Shown: positions 22,660-32,440, counted from the first letter of the stretch. The stretch is 64,000 nucleotides of DNA from Helicobacter sp. 13S00482-2 (GCF_002272795.1 NZ_MLAT01000005.1:1-64000), one strand, 5' to 3'. Numbers and translations are program-made. The notes: generated from the sequence alone by a model not told the origin.

Positions 22660-25002
22660 CTACAAGCTTAAACTATAGGGCAAGGTTTTTATATAGTTTT
22701 CCATAAATTCCCAATCAGGATTATTTTCTTTATCAACAGGAAGCTTGATTGATAATTTTTTTAATCGTGTTTGACTTGCTTTTCTTCCATAGCTAAATCT
22801 ATGATGTTCAAGGTTGATGATGGTGCTTAAGAATAAAGCTATCCATTTATTCATTTGAAATTTAGGAATCAATTTTTCAACATGATCACTTGCTGAAAAT
22901 TGATATGCCTGATAGCTGCAATAACCCGTAATAGCGGAATCAACTGTTAGAACATTTCCTTCTTCTGTGTAATAAGCATAAAATCCACGTGTTCCATTAT
23001 TTGTTGATTGAGTGCTAACATATGGATATTTTCCAGTTCCATATTCTTTTAAGGTTTCAAGAGGTGTTGTTTTTGAACTTGAGACATTGAATAGATGATT
23101 AAGGTTAAAGTATTTCCAAGATTTTGTATCTATTGACATTTTCAAATCAGAACAGTTGTTTTTCGTAACCTCTATATCATAATTTAGCATATTAAATGCC
23201 ACATACTGTTTTATATTTTTTTCAAAAATATCTTTTGTAAAAGATGAATAATCTGTTTCCATATAGGCTTCTGCACACCACTCATCTTCATAGCTTATTT
23301 GTTGCATGATGCTTAGACCAGGAATTTCTTTTAGTGTTTTATAAGTATCTAACCATCGCTTTTTAATGCCCATCCATTTTTTATTTTTATCAATTCTTCC
23401 TTGATCTTTACTCTTGATAAAACCATCATCTTTAAAATATCCAAAAAATACTGGATTATCTTTATTGTGTGGGTTATAAGCTTGAAACACCAATATAGAA
23501 GTAACAACACCTACAGGGTGAAAAAGATCATTAGGCATAGAAAATACAGCCTTTAAAGTATGTTTTTCCAATAATCTTTGTTTTAAAAGTTTGACAGAGT
23601 TTTTATCTGAAACAACAGTAGACATTTGGCATATTGCCACACAAATACCATCTTTCTCAAGACATTCTAAAGTGTTTTCTATGAATTCAAGTTGTTCATC
23701 AGCATTGCCATCTTGATAAGGAGGATTTAAAAAACCTCGAGTGGGTTTTAAAGATTTAACTTGTTCTTTTAGTTTTTCATCAAAGCAACTGCCATAAAAG
23801 ATATGACTTTTCCCATCACCTCTCATCATCATATTAGAACAAGCATGGGCAAACATATCAGATCGTTTTTCAATTCCAATTAACTGATCAGATTTGATTT
23901 TAGTATGCCTATCTGTATTGTTTCCTGATTGATTGATCATGTAATTCATAGCAGAAACTAAGAATCCACCTGTTCCACAACAAGGATCAAAGACAGTATC
24001 ATTTTGGCTTAATTCCGCTATTTCACAAAAAAAATCTGTGATATGAAATGGTGTTAAAACAAGACCAGTTTTTTTATCACTACCAGCATATCGAATGAAT
24101 TGAGTATAAAACTTTCCTAATACATCAAATTGACTATGACCAATATAAGGAAGAATATCTTCTCTTATTTTTGAAATAAAATCTCTTAAAATGGTATTTT
24201 TTTCTTGTTTCTTTGTTTTTTTATCATACTTGATTTCAGAAGAAAAATCTGAATTGTTTTTGAACTTAGAATACTCTCCGATAATGACATCTATTTTTTG
24301 ATAACCAAGATGATTTGATTTCAATACTCTTTCACAAGCACCAATAAGATTGAAAATTAAATCGTGATTATTTGAATAAGATAAATAACTTTGCAAAAAT
24401 GGCTCATCTTCTAAAGCCACAAGAATAGCACTAATAAGGGTACAACGCTCTACTTCTGGTATAGAGTTCTCATGTAAAAAAGAATTATAATCCATGGCTT
24501 TTTCATTGAGCTTTTCTTCTGTTATTGGGAGGGATTGTTTTGTAATGATACTAGCAATATCATTCAGGCTTAAGAAGTTTTTATCTTGCAAGTCTTTATA
24601 AGTATAATGACCTTTTAGCCAAAGGAAGTTAGATATTTTCCTTTCTTTTTGATTTTCTCCACTCACTGCAATAGCTATAACATTAAAATCATCTTTTAAA
24701 TAATTTGCATATAACAAGACACCATCTACGGCATAATCTTTGTATTTGTCCCTTTTTGGACTCTCATGTTTAGACACATTGGCCTTGCATTCTATAAGAA
24801 TTATCTGCGGACTATTTCTAAATTGAATGATAAATTCAGGATACCCCTTGCCTTTTCCATTTTTAGAAGCAAACTTGAGCAATTTATCTATTTTAGGATT
24901 TTTAGAAGATTGCTCTTCTACTATTACATTAGGATCATTATAATATCCTTGTTCAAAAAGCATTTCCCTTACTAGTATTTCTGTGTTTTTCTCATTAGCC
25001 AT
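22660..25002 (-). CDS. Second single-chain restriction-modification enzyme
   Basis: 780 residues, unrelated in detail to the enzyme at 19665. An N-terminal nuclease is marked by KGYPEFIIQF (E56) and IILIECKA (E71, K73). The adenine methylase has DPCCGTGGF (about 336-344) and GFLNPPYQDG (about 423). The C-terminal 140 residues (YFNLNHLFNV, KYPYVSTQS, RKASQTRLKKLSIKLP) are an HsdS-like target-recognition domain with its closing helix. The layout is type IIG-like. It may be an active enzyme; all key motifs are present. It is transcribed toward the detached traG end. Confidence 0.8.
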   Translation of the reverse strand: MANEKNTEILVREMLFEQGYYNDPNVIVEEQSSKNPKIDKLLKFASKNGKGKGYPEFIIQFRNSPQIILIECKANVSKHESPKRDKYKDYAVDGVLLYANYLKDDFNVIAIAVSGENQKERKISNFLWLKGHYTYKDLQDKNFLSLNDIASIITKQSLPITEEKLNEKAMDYNSFLHENSIPEVERCTLISAILVALEDEPFLQSYLSYSNNHDLIFNLIGACERVLKSNHLGYQKIDVIIGEYSKFKNNSDFSSEIKYDKKTKKQEKNTILRDFISKIREDILPYIGHSQFDVLGKFYTQFIRYAGSDKKTGLVLTPFHITDFFCEIAELSQNDTVFDPCCGTGGFLVSAMNYMINQSGNNTDRHTKIKSDQLIGIEKRSDMFAHACSNMMMRGDGKSHIFYGSCFDEKLKEQVKSLKPTRGFLNPPYQDGNADEQLEFIENTLECLEKDGICVAICQMSTVVSDKNSVKLLKQRLLEKHTLKAVFSMPNDLFHPVGVVTSILVFQAYNPHNKDNPVFFGYFKDDGFIKSKDQGRIDKNKKWMGIKKRWLDTYKTLKEIPGLSIMQQISYEDEWCAEAYMETDYSSFTKDIFEKNIKQYVAFNMLNYDIEVTKNNCSDLKMSIDTKSWKYFNLNHLFNVSSSKTTPLETLKEYGTGKYPYVSTQSTNNGTRGFYAYYTEEGNVLTVDSAITGYCSYQAYQFSASDHVEKLIPKFQMNKWIALFLSTIINLEHHRFSYGRKASQTRLKKLSIKLPVDKENNPDWEFMENYIKTLPYSLSL

Positions 25003-25204
25003 TTTTATTCCATTTAAAATTTAATAGGTATATGGATTATATATAATTCTAAGTGTTCTGTCAATTTATATAAACCTTTGTCAATTTTAAAGCACACCAT
25101 GAAGCAAAAAGAATAAAGAGGTTTGAAATAAGATATAGAAATAATTTTATTTGAGATTTATAAATTAAATAATTTAGATCATAGAGGATAGAGAGGCATT
25201 GAAA

Positions 25205-25295
25205 ATTAAAAACCCACCTCAAAAAGAGATGGGCTATCCCACACAAGGTTCCAAACGTTCTCAGCCTTTTACGCTAACTACTACTATTGGCGTGA
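25205..25295 (-). ncRNA. Candidate small RNA with intrinsic terminator
   Basis: The minus strand has TATAAT at 25305-25300 and, about 90 bases on, a clean terminator: CCCATCTC paired with GAGGTGGG around TTTTT, then TTTTT (about 25231-25205). In between the sequence is clearly richer in G and C than its surroundings and holds a TGGG/CCCA hairpin. There is no convincing gene inside. It lies in the 368-base gap between the second restriction gene and rloB. It may be an independent regulatory RNA or an antitoxin-type RNA; the identity is unknown. Confidence 0.45.
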
Positions 25296-25370
25296 AGGAA
25301 TTATATCAAAAAAATATTTATAAAATATCGCAAGTCAGCACAAAAACTTAGCTGCAAAAATATTCAAGGA

Positions 25371-25958
25371 TTAAAATATCGCTTCAATATGTTTTCTAAA
25401 ATAAAAAAGATTACTTTGAAGAGAGTTTTTATTATTTTTATGGATATTTAAATCTTTATCGCAAAACAATGCTAAATCCTTAAAATACTTCTCTGCATTT
25501 TCTATAGAGCCACCTGTGTTTTGAATTATTTGAAATATATCTTCTTTTGATTTTAATTCGCCAGTATCTTTGCACCCTAGTTTTTCTGCTAATTTTTCTT
25601 TTTTAATAGGCGGTTTAAAATGATGTCTGAGCCAGTCTTCAAAATTTGAATGTGTCAAAAATATATGACTCTTGTTCTTTCTTTTTTTAATGACACTGAT
25701 TAGTTTCTCTAAATGTTTATATTCCGTTTCATCTGCTTTTGCTCTATCTAAATCCATAATAACTATAAAAATATCATACAGCTTCTCGCTTCTTTGTATA
25801 AGGTATTGAAAATTTTTATAGCTATTCTTTTTTGTTGAATTCAAGGCATATCTACTAGAAGGTAAAAATCCATCGAATAAGCCTTTTAAATATATTTCTT
25901 CTGTTTTTCCTTCGCATAAAATAAAAATCTTTCTAATATTCTTAGGATTGCTACTCAT
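25371..25958 (-). CDS. rloB: RloB-like Toprim/OLD-type protein
   Basis: 195 residues. The N-terminus KIFILCEGKTEEIYL (about 11-25) has the Toprim-like acidic motif typical of RloB, followed by FIVIMDLDRAKADE (about 63-76) as the second acidic site. It overlaps the ATPase gene by 8 bases, so the two form one unit. RloA/RloB pairs were first named as R-linked ORFs of Campylobacter restriction loci, and the same architecture is known as the AbiL abortive-infection system. Here they sit beside restriction genes again. Probable role: nuclease or effector controlled by the ATPase. Confidence 0.75.
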   Translation of the reverse strand: MSSNPKNIRKIFILCEGKTEEIYLKGLFDGFLPSSRYALNSTKKNSYKNFQYLIQRSEKLYDIFIVIMDLDRAKADETEYKHLEKLISVIKKRKNKSHIFLTHSNFEDWLRHHFKPPIKKEKLAEKLGCKDTGELKSKEDIFQIIQNTGGSIENAEKYFKDLALFCDKDLNIHKNNKNSLQSNLFYFRKHIEAIF

Positions 25959-27111
25959 TGTAAAAACCCTTCAAATAATCTAAATAAGCATTTTTCTTCT
26001 CGCTTCTAACATCAAACTCATAAAAACTTTTTATCTGCGTACAAAAATCAATGTCTTTAGAAGTTATAAAAATTTGCTGAGAATTCAAGAATGATATATC
26101 AAAGAGCATTATATTATGAGAAGAAACAATGAGCTGTCCAGATGAATTTTCTTGAGTATTAATCAATTCGTTAAAAAGCCTAATAAGAGCATATGTGCTT
26201 ATAGAAGAATCCAATTCATCAATAATTAATATTTTATTATGCTTTATTAAATCTACTATAGAAATCATTAATTGAATGATCTTTTTTACTCCTTCAGATT
26301 CTATCTGAAATCTAAAGAACATTTCATTTCTTTGGATTAAAATATCATATCTTTGTTCTTGATCTTTAAGACTCTCATGAAACTTAAAATCCGTAATACT
26401 CGCATCAATAAGACTTAAAACATCAAGTATGATTTCTTTGTTTTCCTCAAAAAACTGCTTTTTAGATTCTGTGAAATTCATCAAATAGTTTTTTGAGTAA
26501 CTACTTGTCATTTGAAGCATGATCTTATCAGTGCATTTGAAAAAATCATCTACTCTTAATAATGGTAGAAATTTCAATCTTATCAATATAGTTTCTGAAT
26601 CATCTGCTAAAAGAGAATTAGTTATCATCTTAGACATTTCAGGAATCTCAAAAAATAATTTCCGATTAAACTCAATTTCATGATCTTTGAGTTCATAAAT
26701 TTTATCACCATCTATTTTTAAAAATTCTTCAATCACAAAATTTTTATCAAATTTGATAAAAAACTCAAAAAGATGATTTCCTTCAGTTATGCCTAACCCA
26801 AAGCTTATAGAATTACATTTTTTATTGAGGGCATTTTGAAAAAAATCTTCACTTTCTTCTATAGTGGCTTTAAGCCCTTTTTTTATAATGGATAGACAGG
26901 TTTTTATTGCTAAAAATAGATTTGTTTTTCCCGAAGCGTTTTGTCCAAAAAATACAGCAGATTTCATAGGCTTATACTTATTTGAAAGATTGAAGTTATA
27001 TTCATATTTTGTATTTGCCAAGCGGGATCTTGGTTTTGCTCTAAAATCAACAGTTTGTTCTTTTTTTCCAAAAGAATAAAAGCCTGATACACTAAAATAC
27101 ACTAACATCAA
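25951..27111 (-). CDS. rloA: RloA-like AAA ATPase (AbiL-type defence)
   Basis: 386 residues of ABC/SMC-like AAA ATPase: N-terminal VSGFYSFGKKEQTVDFR, Walker A FFGQNASGKTN (about 55-64), Walker B ILIIDELDSS (about 296-305) and the H-loop LIVSSHNIML (about 328-337). These features match RloA and related AbiL-A ATPases that sense phage infection and license the RloB partner. The gene is first in the pair, with its promoter region at 27112-27200. Coordinates and motifs are direct; the defence role follows from the family. Confidence 0.8.
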   Translation of the reverse strand: MMLVYFSVSGFYSFGKKEQTVDFRAKPRSRLANTKYEYNFNLSNKYKPMKSAVFFGQNASGKTNLFLAIKTCLSIIKKGLKATIEESEDFFQNALNKKCNSISFGLGITEGNHLFEFFIKFDKNFVIEEFLKIDGDKIYELKDHEIEFNRKLFFEIPEMSKMITNSLLADDSETILIRLKFLPLLRVDDFFKCTDKIMLQMTSSYSKNYLMNFTESKKQFFEENKEIILDVLSLIDASITDFKFHESLKDQEQRYDILIQRNEMFFRFQIESEGVKKIIQLMISIVDLIKHNKILIIDELDSSISTYALIRLFNELINTQENSSGQLIVSSHNIMLFDISFLNSQQIFITSKDIDFCTQIKSFYEFDVRSEKKNAYLDYLKGFYNE

Positions 27112-27306
27112 GCACTCCTTTTGCGATTTAAATTCGTTGTATTGTATCTTTAAATTATAAACAGAAAAAATGTTTATATAGTTTTTTGATTAGAAAAACC
27201 CCATTGTTCTGATTCATTTTTCCTGACTAACGATTGATTTTTTGCCATGTTGATTTTTAATATCTCTTTTGTTAATATAACTGATATTTTAATAAAGGAG
27301 TAAAAA

Positions 27307-27678
27307 ATGAGTAGTGATTTTTGGAATGGCTGGTGGTGGAATGAGCTGACACAACCAAATAAAAAACCATATATACCTGATGTTGAGGATTATGAACCAA
27401 CTGAAAAAGAAAAAGATGCTATAGCGTATTGTTTAGTAGAAGGCGAAAAAGCTTATCAAAACGGCATCAAGAAAGGTTATGCGAACGACGCGAAATACGA
27501 AGAAGGCTACCAAGAAAAGTTTCAAGATGCTGCAGTACAAAGATTAAGAAACGGGGAATGGACAGATAGAGCTCAAGACTTAGGATTTAGTTCTTCTTCT
27601 GAATTAGCAGATGCGATAGAGGCTGGAAAAGTCACTCCATATGGAGAAGATGGGTATATGAGGTTTAAGAAGAACTAA
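27307..27678 (+). CDS. Hypothetical acidic Trp-rich protein
   Basis: 123 residues from ATG 27307 behind AAAGGAG. The N-terminus is Trp-rich (FWNGWWWNELTQ), the middle is Tyr/Glu/Lys helix and the end is acidic. It has no membrane segment or known family. The codon use is slightly richer in G and C than its neighbours, hinting at separate origin. It lies between the RloA promoter and the end of traG, inside the segment bounded by traG-end repeats. Part of its coding strand is an exact inverted copy of its own 3' region. Confidence 0.6.
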   Translation: MSSDFWNGWWWNELTQPNKKPYIPDVEDYEPTEKEKDAIAYCLVEGEKAYQNGIKKGYANDAKYEEGYQEKFQDAAVQRLRNGEWTDRAQDLGFSSSSELADAIEAGKVTPYGEDGYMRFKKN

Positions 27679-27705
27679 ATCTTCTTATTCCCCGTTTCTT
27701 AATCT
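27541..27705. repeat. 19-bp perfect inverted repeat pair
   Basis: 27541-27559 (AGATTAAGAAACGGGGAAT) is the exact reverse complement of 27687-27705. The left arm is in the coding region of the 27307 gene, and the right arm is just past its stop and overlaps the traG stop codon. A further hairpin, AAGAAGA with TCTTCTT, lies at about 27668-27686 and may end transcription from both sides. Confidence 0.8.
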
Positions 27706-30700
27706 ATTTAAATTCTGCAGCATCTTGAATAGCTTTTTGTCCGCCTTCTTCGTATCGCATTTGTTCGCCTTTCTTGATGCCGTCTGCGTTTTTAAAATCT
27801 ATATTTAAAGGACTTTTCTTCCACTCTTGAAGATGTTCTGAGCTTAGATTTTCCTTATTCCAGTTATATTTTGCTTCTGCAAATTCGAATCTTTTTTGGG
27901 CTGAATCTAAATTTTTATATTCGCTAAGTGCAGCTATTTCTCTTTTGAGTCCTTGAGCTTTGGGTGAATTTTGATCTTTAAGGTTATTTAAAGCTGATTG
28001 CCTTGAATATAGTTTTTCAACAATGCTTTCTGAAGAAAGATTTGCAAATTTTCTTCCGCCATCAAGGGAATTGATTTTTCGTTGAATATTTTCTAGGTTT
28101 CCTTTTGCTGAAGTAAAATCTTCATAACTTGAAGCCATTTTACTCATAGAACTGTCCTTCTCTTTATTTGTTTGCTTGATATTGTTTTTTCTTAACTTCA
28201 CTGCAGAACCCACACCTATTGCATAAGAACTTTCAGCACCAATAGCCCCTACATCAGATAGCACACTTCCTAATCTACCACCAGGCATCAGCATACCCGC
28301 TGCTCCCATTATTGCTCCTGCAGCTGCAACAGATGAACTCATGGTTGCATAATTATGCATACCCATACCCATACTTTGAGCAGCAGCTGCAAATACAGAG
28401 CCACCTGAAGCATTGACGCCATAACTATAATTTTGAGATTCATTGTGAGAGTAAGAAACTCCTGAAGCTTGAGAGCCTTGTATGCTATTTCCACCTGTTC
28501 CAGAGACAGATGATACGATACCCCCAAAACCAATAGTAGAACTTGAAATTCCACCTTTTAGACCTGCAGCTGCAAAGTTCCCGTTTTTAAGATCTTCTTG
28601 TACGGAAAGACTTTGATTCAGTCCTACTTTTGCAGCAGATCTGTTTGCTTGTTTTTCATCTTTTTCACTAAGGCTCCTCCAAGTTCCGCTTATTGCTCCT
28701 CCAACTCCACCTACTACAGCTCCAACTGCCGCACCTGGTGCAGCTCCAACTCCAGCTCCTACAGCTCCAACTGCCGCACCTGTCATTCCGCCCGTTGTTG
28801 CTCCTACGGCCGCATCAGAAGCAATATTTGAAATAAGATCTCCTGCAAAATTGCCCTTGGTGTTCTTTTCAAGCTGACTTTCCATCTTCTTAAGGTTTGC
28901 TCTTAAAGTGTCTTCAAATTTTGCAACATTGGCTATTTCTTCATTAGCATGATATTCATTTTTATCTCTCAAATGTTCCATATAATTAATTTCTTTAGTT
29001 CCTTCCCCAACCGCATTTCCATCTTTATCAACATTTGCAGGAACAGTGATTGTGGCATTGGATCTCAAGCTACCATCATCTTCATCAACAATCCCTGCTT
29101 TAACTTTACCATCAAATCTCGTAACTGAACTAAAGGTTTTTTCACCAATCTCACTAGCCCCAGCTGTGGCTATTTCGGTGGCAGCTTTTTCTCTGCTCAT
29201 TCCTTTTTTGCCTTTTGCCATTACGTTGGTTAGAGAATTATGAAAGCCCTTTAGATTTTGACTGGTTGTGGTCTCTGCCTGAAGTTCTATAAGACTTTTC
29301 CCGCTTTCAGGATCATAATAATTGTCTTCCTCTATCTTCGTAGCTTCACCTTTCATACTTTGATGAGATTTGGCAGCAAGTTGATAGGCGGTTTTTTTGT
29401 AATTACCTTTCCCGCTTCCGCCTATAACATCTCCAAATTCTTCCCTCGCACTTTGAACGGTTTGAGCGGTTTTGATATTTTGCATATCTGTATTTGTTGC
29501 TGCGATATCAGAAACTCCTTTTATTCCTCCATTGTCTTTAAGGTATTTTGCATTGGCTTTGCCTTGCCCCATTTCATTAGCGTAAGCAACTTCAGCACTA
29601 CTTTCTCTTCTATTAAAGATCTGCTTGGTACCATTAGTAGAGTTAATGGCGTTAAAAGCTTTAGATTTCGCTGATTGAGATATTGCAGCATCTATAGCAT
29701 TGTTTTCACTTACTTGTGAATAGCCTTGCCCACCACTACCAACTCCACCTTCTAAATCCTTACCATAGACATTTCTTAAAGCATGTCCTTGTGCGATTTG
29801 ATTTTTAATTCCTGCGTGTGCTCCATATTGGATTGCATTCATTTTAGCTGTATCTAGTTCTTCTTTGCCTATTCCGATGGTTTGGTTGGCAGATATTCGA
29901 GATTGATTTTCAATGCCTTGTTGATAAAGACTGCCTTCTCTGTTGTTTCTTATATTTCCAGACTCATCATAGATTCCTGCTTTTTGTAGTCCTTCAGCTC
30001 GATTGATTTGTTGGGTTGCTAAATCAGTTCCTAAAGTTCTAGCATGTCCAAGACCATTATTGATCGCATCTGTTCCTATTGCGGCTGAAGCTGCAATTTG
30101 TTGTGTGCCTTGTGCAATTTGAGCTGCAGATGCTTCTCTAGCTTGTTGGAATCTTATATTTTCAATAAATGCCGCATTGTTCTGTTCAATGCCCTGCATT
30201 ATTTTTTGTCTATATTCAAATTCTGCAGGGGTTAATCCTGTAGTTTCTAATATCTTTTGAGATATGTCCGATTTAATTTGTTCCTCTTTTGCCATCTCAG
30301 CATTCATATTTGCTTTAGCAGCGGCGGCATTAGCTCCTGCTTTTGCAATCATTCCAAAAGACTTTAAGGTACCAGATATAACGATTCCAATAATTAAAAA
30401 AGAAGCCATAGTTGATGATGAGGCTAATAAGCCATTTTGCATGGCAATGTAATCATAATAGGACTGATCATAAACCATTTCTCCCCCACTTACTACAGTA
30501 TTTCTAGCCAATCCTATTACTTTTTCATAAACATCTCTTGCTGTTAAATTTGTATAAAAATCATGAGAGATTGCTAAAGCTATTCTTTCAAGAACAACTC
30601 CACCAAGTCCGATGAAATAAAGAGCATACATTTTTAAAGCTTTAGTACCACCTTGTATTACTAAGCTTAATAAAAAAAATGGAAAAACTGAAAGAGCTAG

Positions 30701-31885
30701 AGCTTCATAAAAATTAAATAGAAGAGGAATTTTTTCAAGGAAGGTTGCAGCTGAAGCTATTGCAGAACCACTTGCTAACTCTGCATCGACCTTCAGTTTA
30801 TTACGAGCAATGAGCTCAGCAGTAGCTCCTGTAAGTCCTAAACTATCTTTATAAATTGCTCTATCCACAACTGGTTGCATTGCATTTTTAAGAGTAAGAT
30901 TTAAAAATCCATTTAGACCAGAGACACTATCATGAAGAAATTCTAAGCCCATATCTTTGGAAATATTTTTTACAAACTCATCTTCGCTTTTTGTGATTCC
31001 AGCTTGAAGCAAAATTCTTTTTTCAAAGTTGGGTTTTAAATATCTCCAATGATCCTTTACTTCTCCCCAGGCTTCAACTGAACATTCTTTTCCACTTGTT
31101 GTTTTGAGCCCCTCCATTACGCTTTTATTTGTAAATTTGCTTTTAAAATTATCAGGTGCTATGCTCTCTAGAGTGATTCTACCTTCTCCGATATATAAAT
31201 CTCTAGGAACATTCTTTATTTGTATTGCTCTAAAAACGCAATCACCAATATAATCTCCTAATTTCTGCTCAAACATCAATCCTTGTTCACCCATTCTTTT
31301 AAAATCTACCCATGCTTTTTTATTCATAATGATTTCAAAATTTTTCTGATAACCAATTTGTGAAAATCTCGTGCCATTGATGTCTGTAAAGGTAGAGTCT
31401 ACAAGATTTATTAAAGGAAGTTGCAATGAACTAAAAAGAGAAAAGGGAAGGGCAAGTAAATAGGGAACATTATCAATCTTAGCTTTAGTTGGACCAGTGT
31501 TTGTGCCTGAAAAATAAGATCTTTGATCTTGCAAATAAACACTCACTCTAAATTCAGGAGCAAGACCCAGCACTACAATTATAAGGAGTATTCCATATCG
31601 AGAACTAAAAAAATTTAAAACTCCTGGAGTGCTTATTTCTTCAAGTCCTCTTAATCCTATACGACCATAAAGTACAGCCACTATTCCTCCAATACCAAAA
31701 GCCAAAACCATGAAAGCATAATAGTCTCCACTTCCCATAATCATTGCGACAATGTTTAAAGCTTGTCTATAAAGATCAACATCACCAAAAGTATAAACAG
31801 GAAAATAATCAATGAATAAAGTGCCTTGTGCGGCAAAAGCAAAACTTGAGAAAAATACCAATAAGGTAATAATCTTATTAAACAT
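27704..31885 (-). CDS. traG: TraG, mating-pair stabilisation and pilus assembly protein
   Basis: 1393 residues. The N-terminal TraG domain has hydrophobic segments at about 1-20, 55-75, 93-110, 400-435 and 490-510. A long Ala/Gln/Asn/Gly-rich C-terminal part follows, with a glycine-zipper stretch (GAAVGAVGAGVGAAPGAAVG, about 1010-1070). F TraG acts in pilus assembly and in stabilising mating pairs. In F it follows traH in the operon; here it is alone, on the opposite strand, after the cargo island. It is longer than F TraG (about 940 residues). The last codons are duplicated at 22316-22373. Confidence 0.85.
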   Translation of the reverse strand: MFNKIITLLVFFSSFAFAAQGTLFIDYFPVYTFGDVDLYRQALNIVAMIMGSGDYYAFMVLAFGIGGIVAVLYGRIGLRGLEEISTPGVLNFFSSRYGILLIIVVLGLAPEFRVSVYLQDQRSYFSGTNTGPTKAKIDNVPYLLALPFSLFSSLQLPLINLVDSTFTDINGTRFSQIGYQKNFEIIMNKKAWVDFKRMGEQGLMFEQKLGDYIGDCVFRAIQIKNVPRDLYIGEGRITLESIAPDNFKSKFTNKSVMEGLKTTSGKECSVEAWGEVKDHWRYLKPNFEKRILLQAGITKSEDEFVKNISKDMGLEFLHDSVSGLNGFLNLTLKNAMQPVVDRAIYKDSLGLTGATAELIARNKLKVDAELASGSAIASAATFLEKIPLLFNFYEALALSVFPFFLLSLVIQGGTKALKMYALYFIGLGGVVLERIALAISHDFYTNLTARDVYEKVIGLARNTVVSGGEMVYDQSYYDYIAMQNGLLASSSTMASFLIIGIVISGTLKSFGMIAKAGANAAAAKANMNAEMAKEEQIKSDISQKILETTGLTPAEFEYRQKIMQGIEQNNAAFIENIRFQQAREASAAQIAQGTQQIAASAAIGTDAINNGLGHARTLGTDLATQQINRAEGLQKAGIYDESGNIRNNREGSLYQQGIENQSRISANQTIGIGKEELDTAKMNAIQYGAHAGIKNQIAQGHALRNVYGKDLEGGVGSGGQGYSQVSENNAIDAAISQSAKSKAFNAINSTNGTKQIFNRRESSAEVAYANEMGQGKANAKYLKDNGGIKGVSDIAATNTDMQNIKTAQTVQSAREEFGDVIGGSGKGNYKKTAYQLAAKSHQSMKGEATKIEEDNYYDPESGKSLIELQAETTTSQNLKGFHNSLTNVMAKGKKGMSREKAATEIATAGASEIGEKTFSSVTRFDGKVKAGIVDEDDGSLRSNATITVPANVDKDGNAVGEGTKEINYMEHLRDKNEYHANEEIANVAKFEDTLRANLKKMESQLEKNTKGNFAGDLISNIASDAAVGATTGGMTGAAVGAVGAGVGAAPGAAVGAVVGGVGGAISGTWRSLSEKDEKQANRSAAKVGLNQSLSVQEDLKNGNFAAAGLKGGISSSTIGFGGIVSSVSGTGGNSIQGSQASGVSYSHNESQNYSYGVNASGGSVFAAAAQSMGMGMHNYATMSSSVAAAGAIMGAAGMLMPGGRLGSVLSDVGAIGAESSYAIGVGSAVKLRKNNIKQTNKEKDSSMSKMASSYEDFTSAKGNLENIQRKINSLDGGRKFANLSSESIVEKLYSRQSALNNLKDQNSPKAQGLKREIAALSEYKNLDSAQKRFEFAEAKYNWNKENLSSEHLQEWKKSPLNIDFKNADGIKKGEQMRYEEGGQKAIQDAAEFK

Positions 31886-32283
31886 AGAAATCCTTTTTGT
31901 AAAGAATAAATATTATGGTATTTGATATAAAATTTATTACGTTTTGTTTTTTTATATCATTCTTTATGATTTTGTTTGATGATGAATATTAACAAATTTA
32001 CTTTGTTTGTAATATGCGATAAACAAAAAAGAAAGAGATATAAAGAACATAAAAATTTATTTTCAAAATTACGTATAAATCATATCACAAAAAAGAAATG
32101 ATTTCAAGTCAGATTTAAATTTCTAAATGATTCTCCCTAATTAGCGGAGGTTGAGAACTTATAAATCAATTCAAGATTTTTATTGAATTTTTAATTTCTT
32201 ACTTTTTTAGAAATTTTGCAATTAAAAATAAAAATAAAAATTTTTAAATTTTATTTAACTTAATAACATGTTAATAATTTGAC

Positions 32284-32336
32284 TTGACAATATTTGATAA
32301 TAGAGTATAATTATACTTTAGTATAACGTAAAGTAT
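32284..32336 (+). promoter_or_regulatory. Strong sigma-70-type promoter with palindromic operators
   Basis: TTGACA (32284-32289) and TATAAT (32306-32311) are both consensus, 16 bases apart. GTATAATTATAC (32305-32316) is a perfect palindrome over the minus-10. ATACTTTA (32313-32320) and TAAAGTAT (32329-32336) form a perfect 8-bp inverted repeat over the likely start site. This looks like a repressed promoter. Confidence 0.65.
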
Positions 32337-32414
32337 AGCATAATTCACTATTTATATCGCTTGGTCGAATATAAAACGTTCCGATAGCTCTTCTTCAAGA
32401 ACTTAAAAAAAATT

Positions 32415-32440
32415 AAGGTTTTCAATTGCATTAAAACCTT
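32415..32440 (+). other. Stem-loop downstream of the promoter
   Basis: AAGGTTTT (32415-32422) and AAAACCTT (32433-32440) form a perfect 8-bp stem with a 10-base loop. It lies about 110 bases after the promoter at 32284. It may terminate or attenuate a short RNA; a T-rich run follows at about 32457. Confidence 0.45.

Noticed and set aside
25061-25246. 61-codon minus-strand frame after the candidate small RNA
   Set aside because: It starts with TTG inside the terminator stem region, lacks a ribosome binding site, and looks like random AT-rich hydrophobic coding.
27307-27678. 27307 gene as an immunity or antitoxin partner of RloA/RloB
   Set aside because: It is on the opposite strand with its own start signals and shows no family motif; there is no evidence for such a role.
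28598-29674. Several plus-strand open frames opposite traG
   Set aside because: Ser/Cys/Thr-rich mirror images of the Ala/Gly-rich TraG codons, without start signals; TraG itself is continuous.
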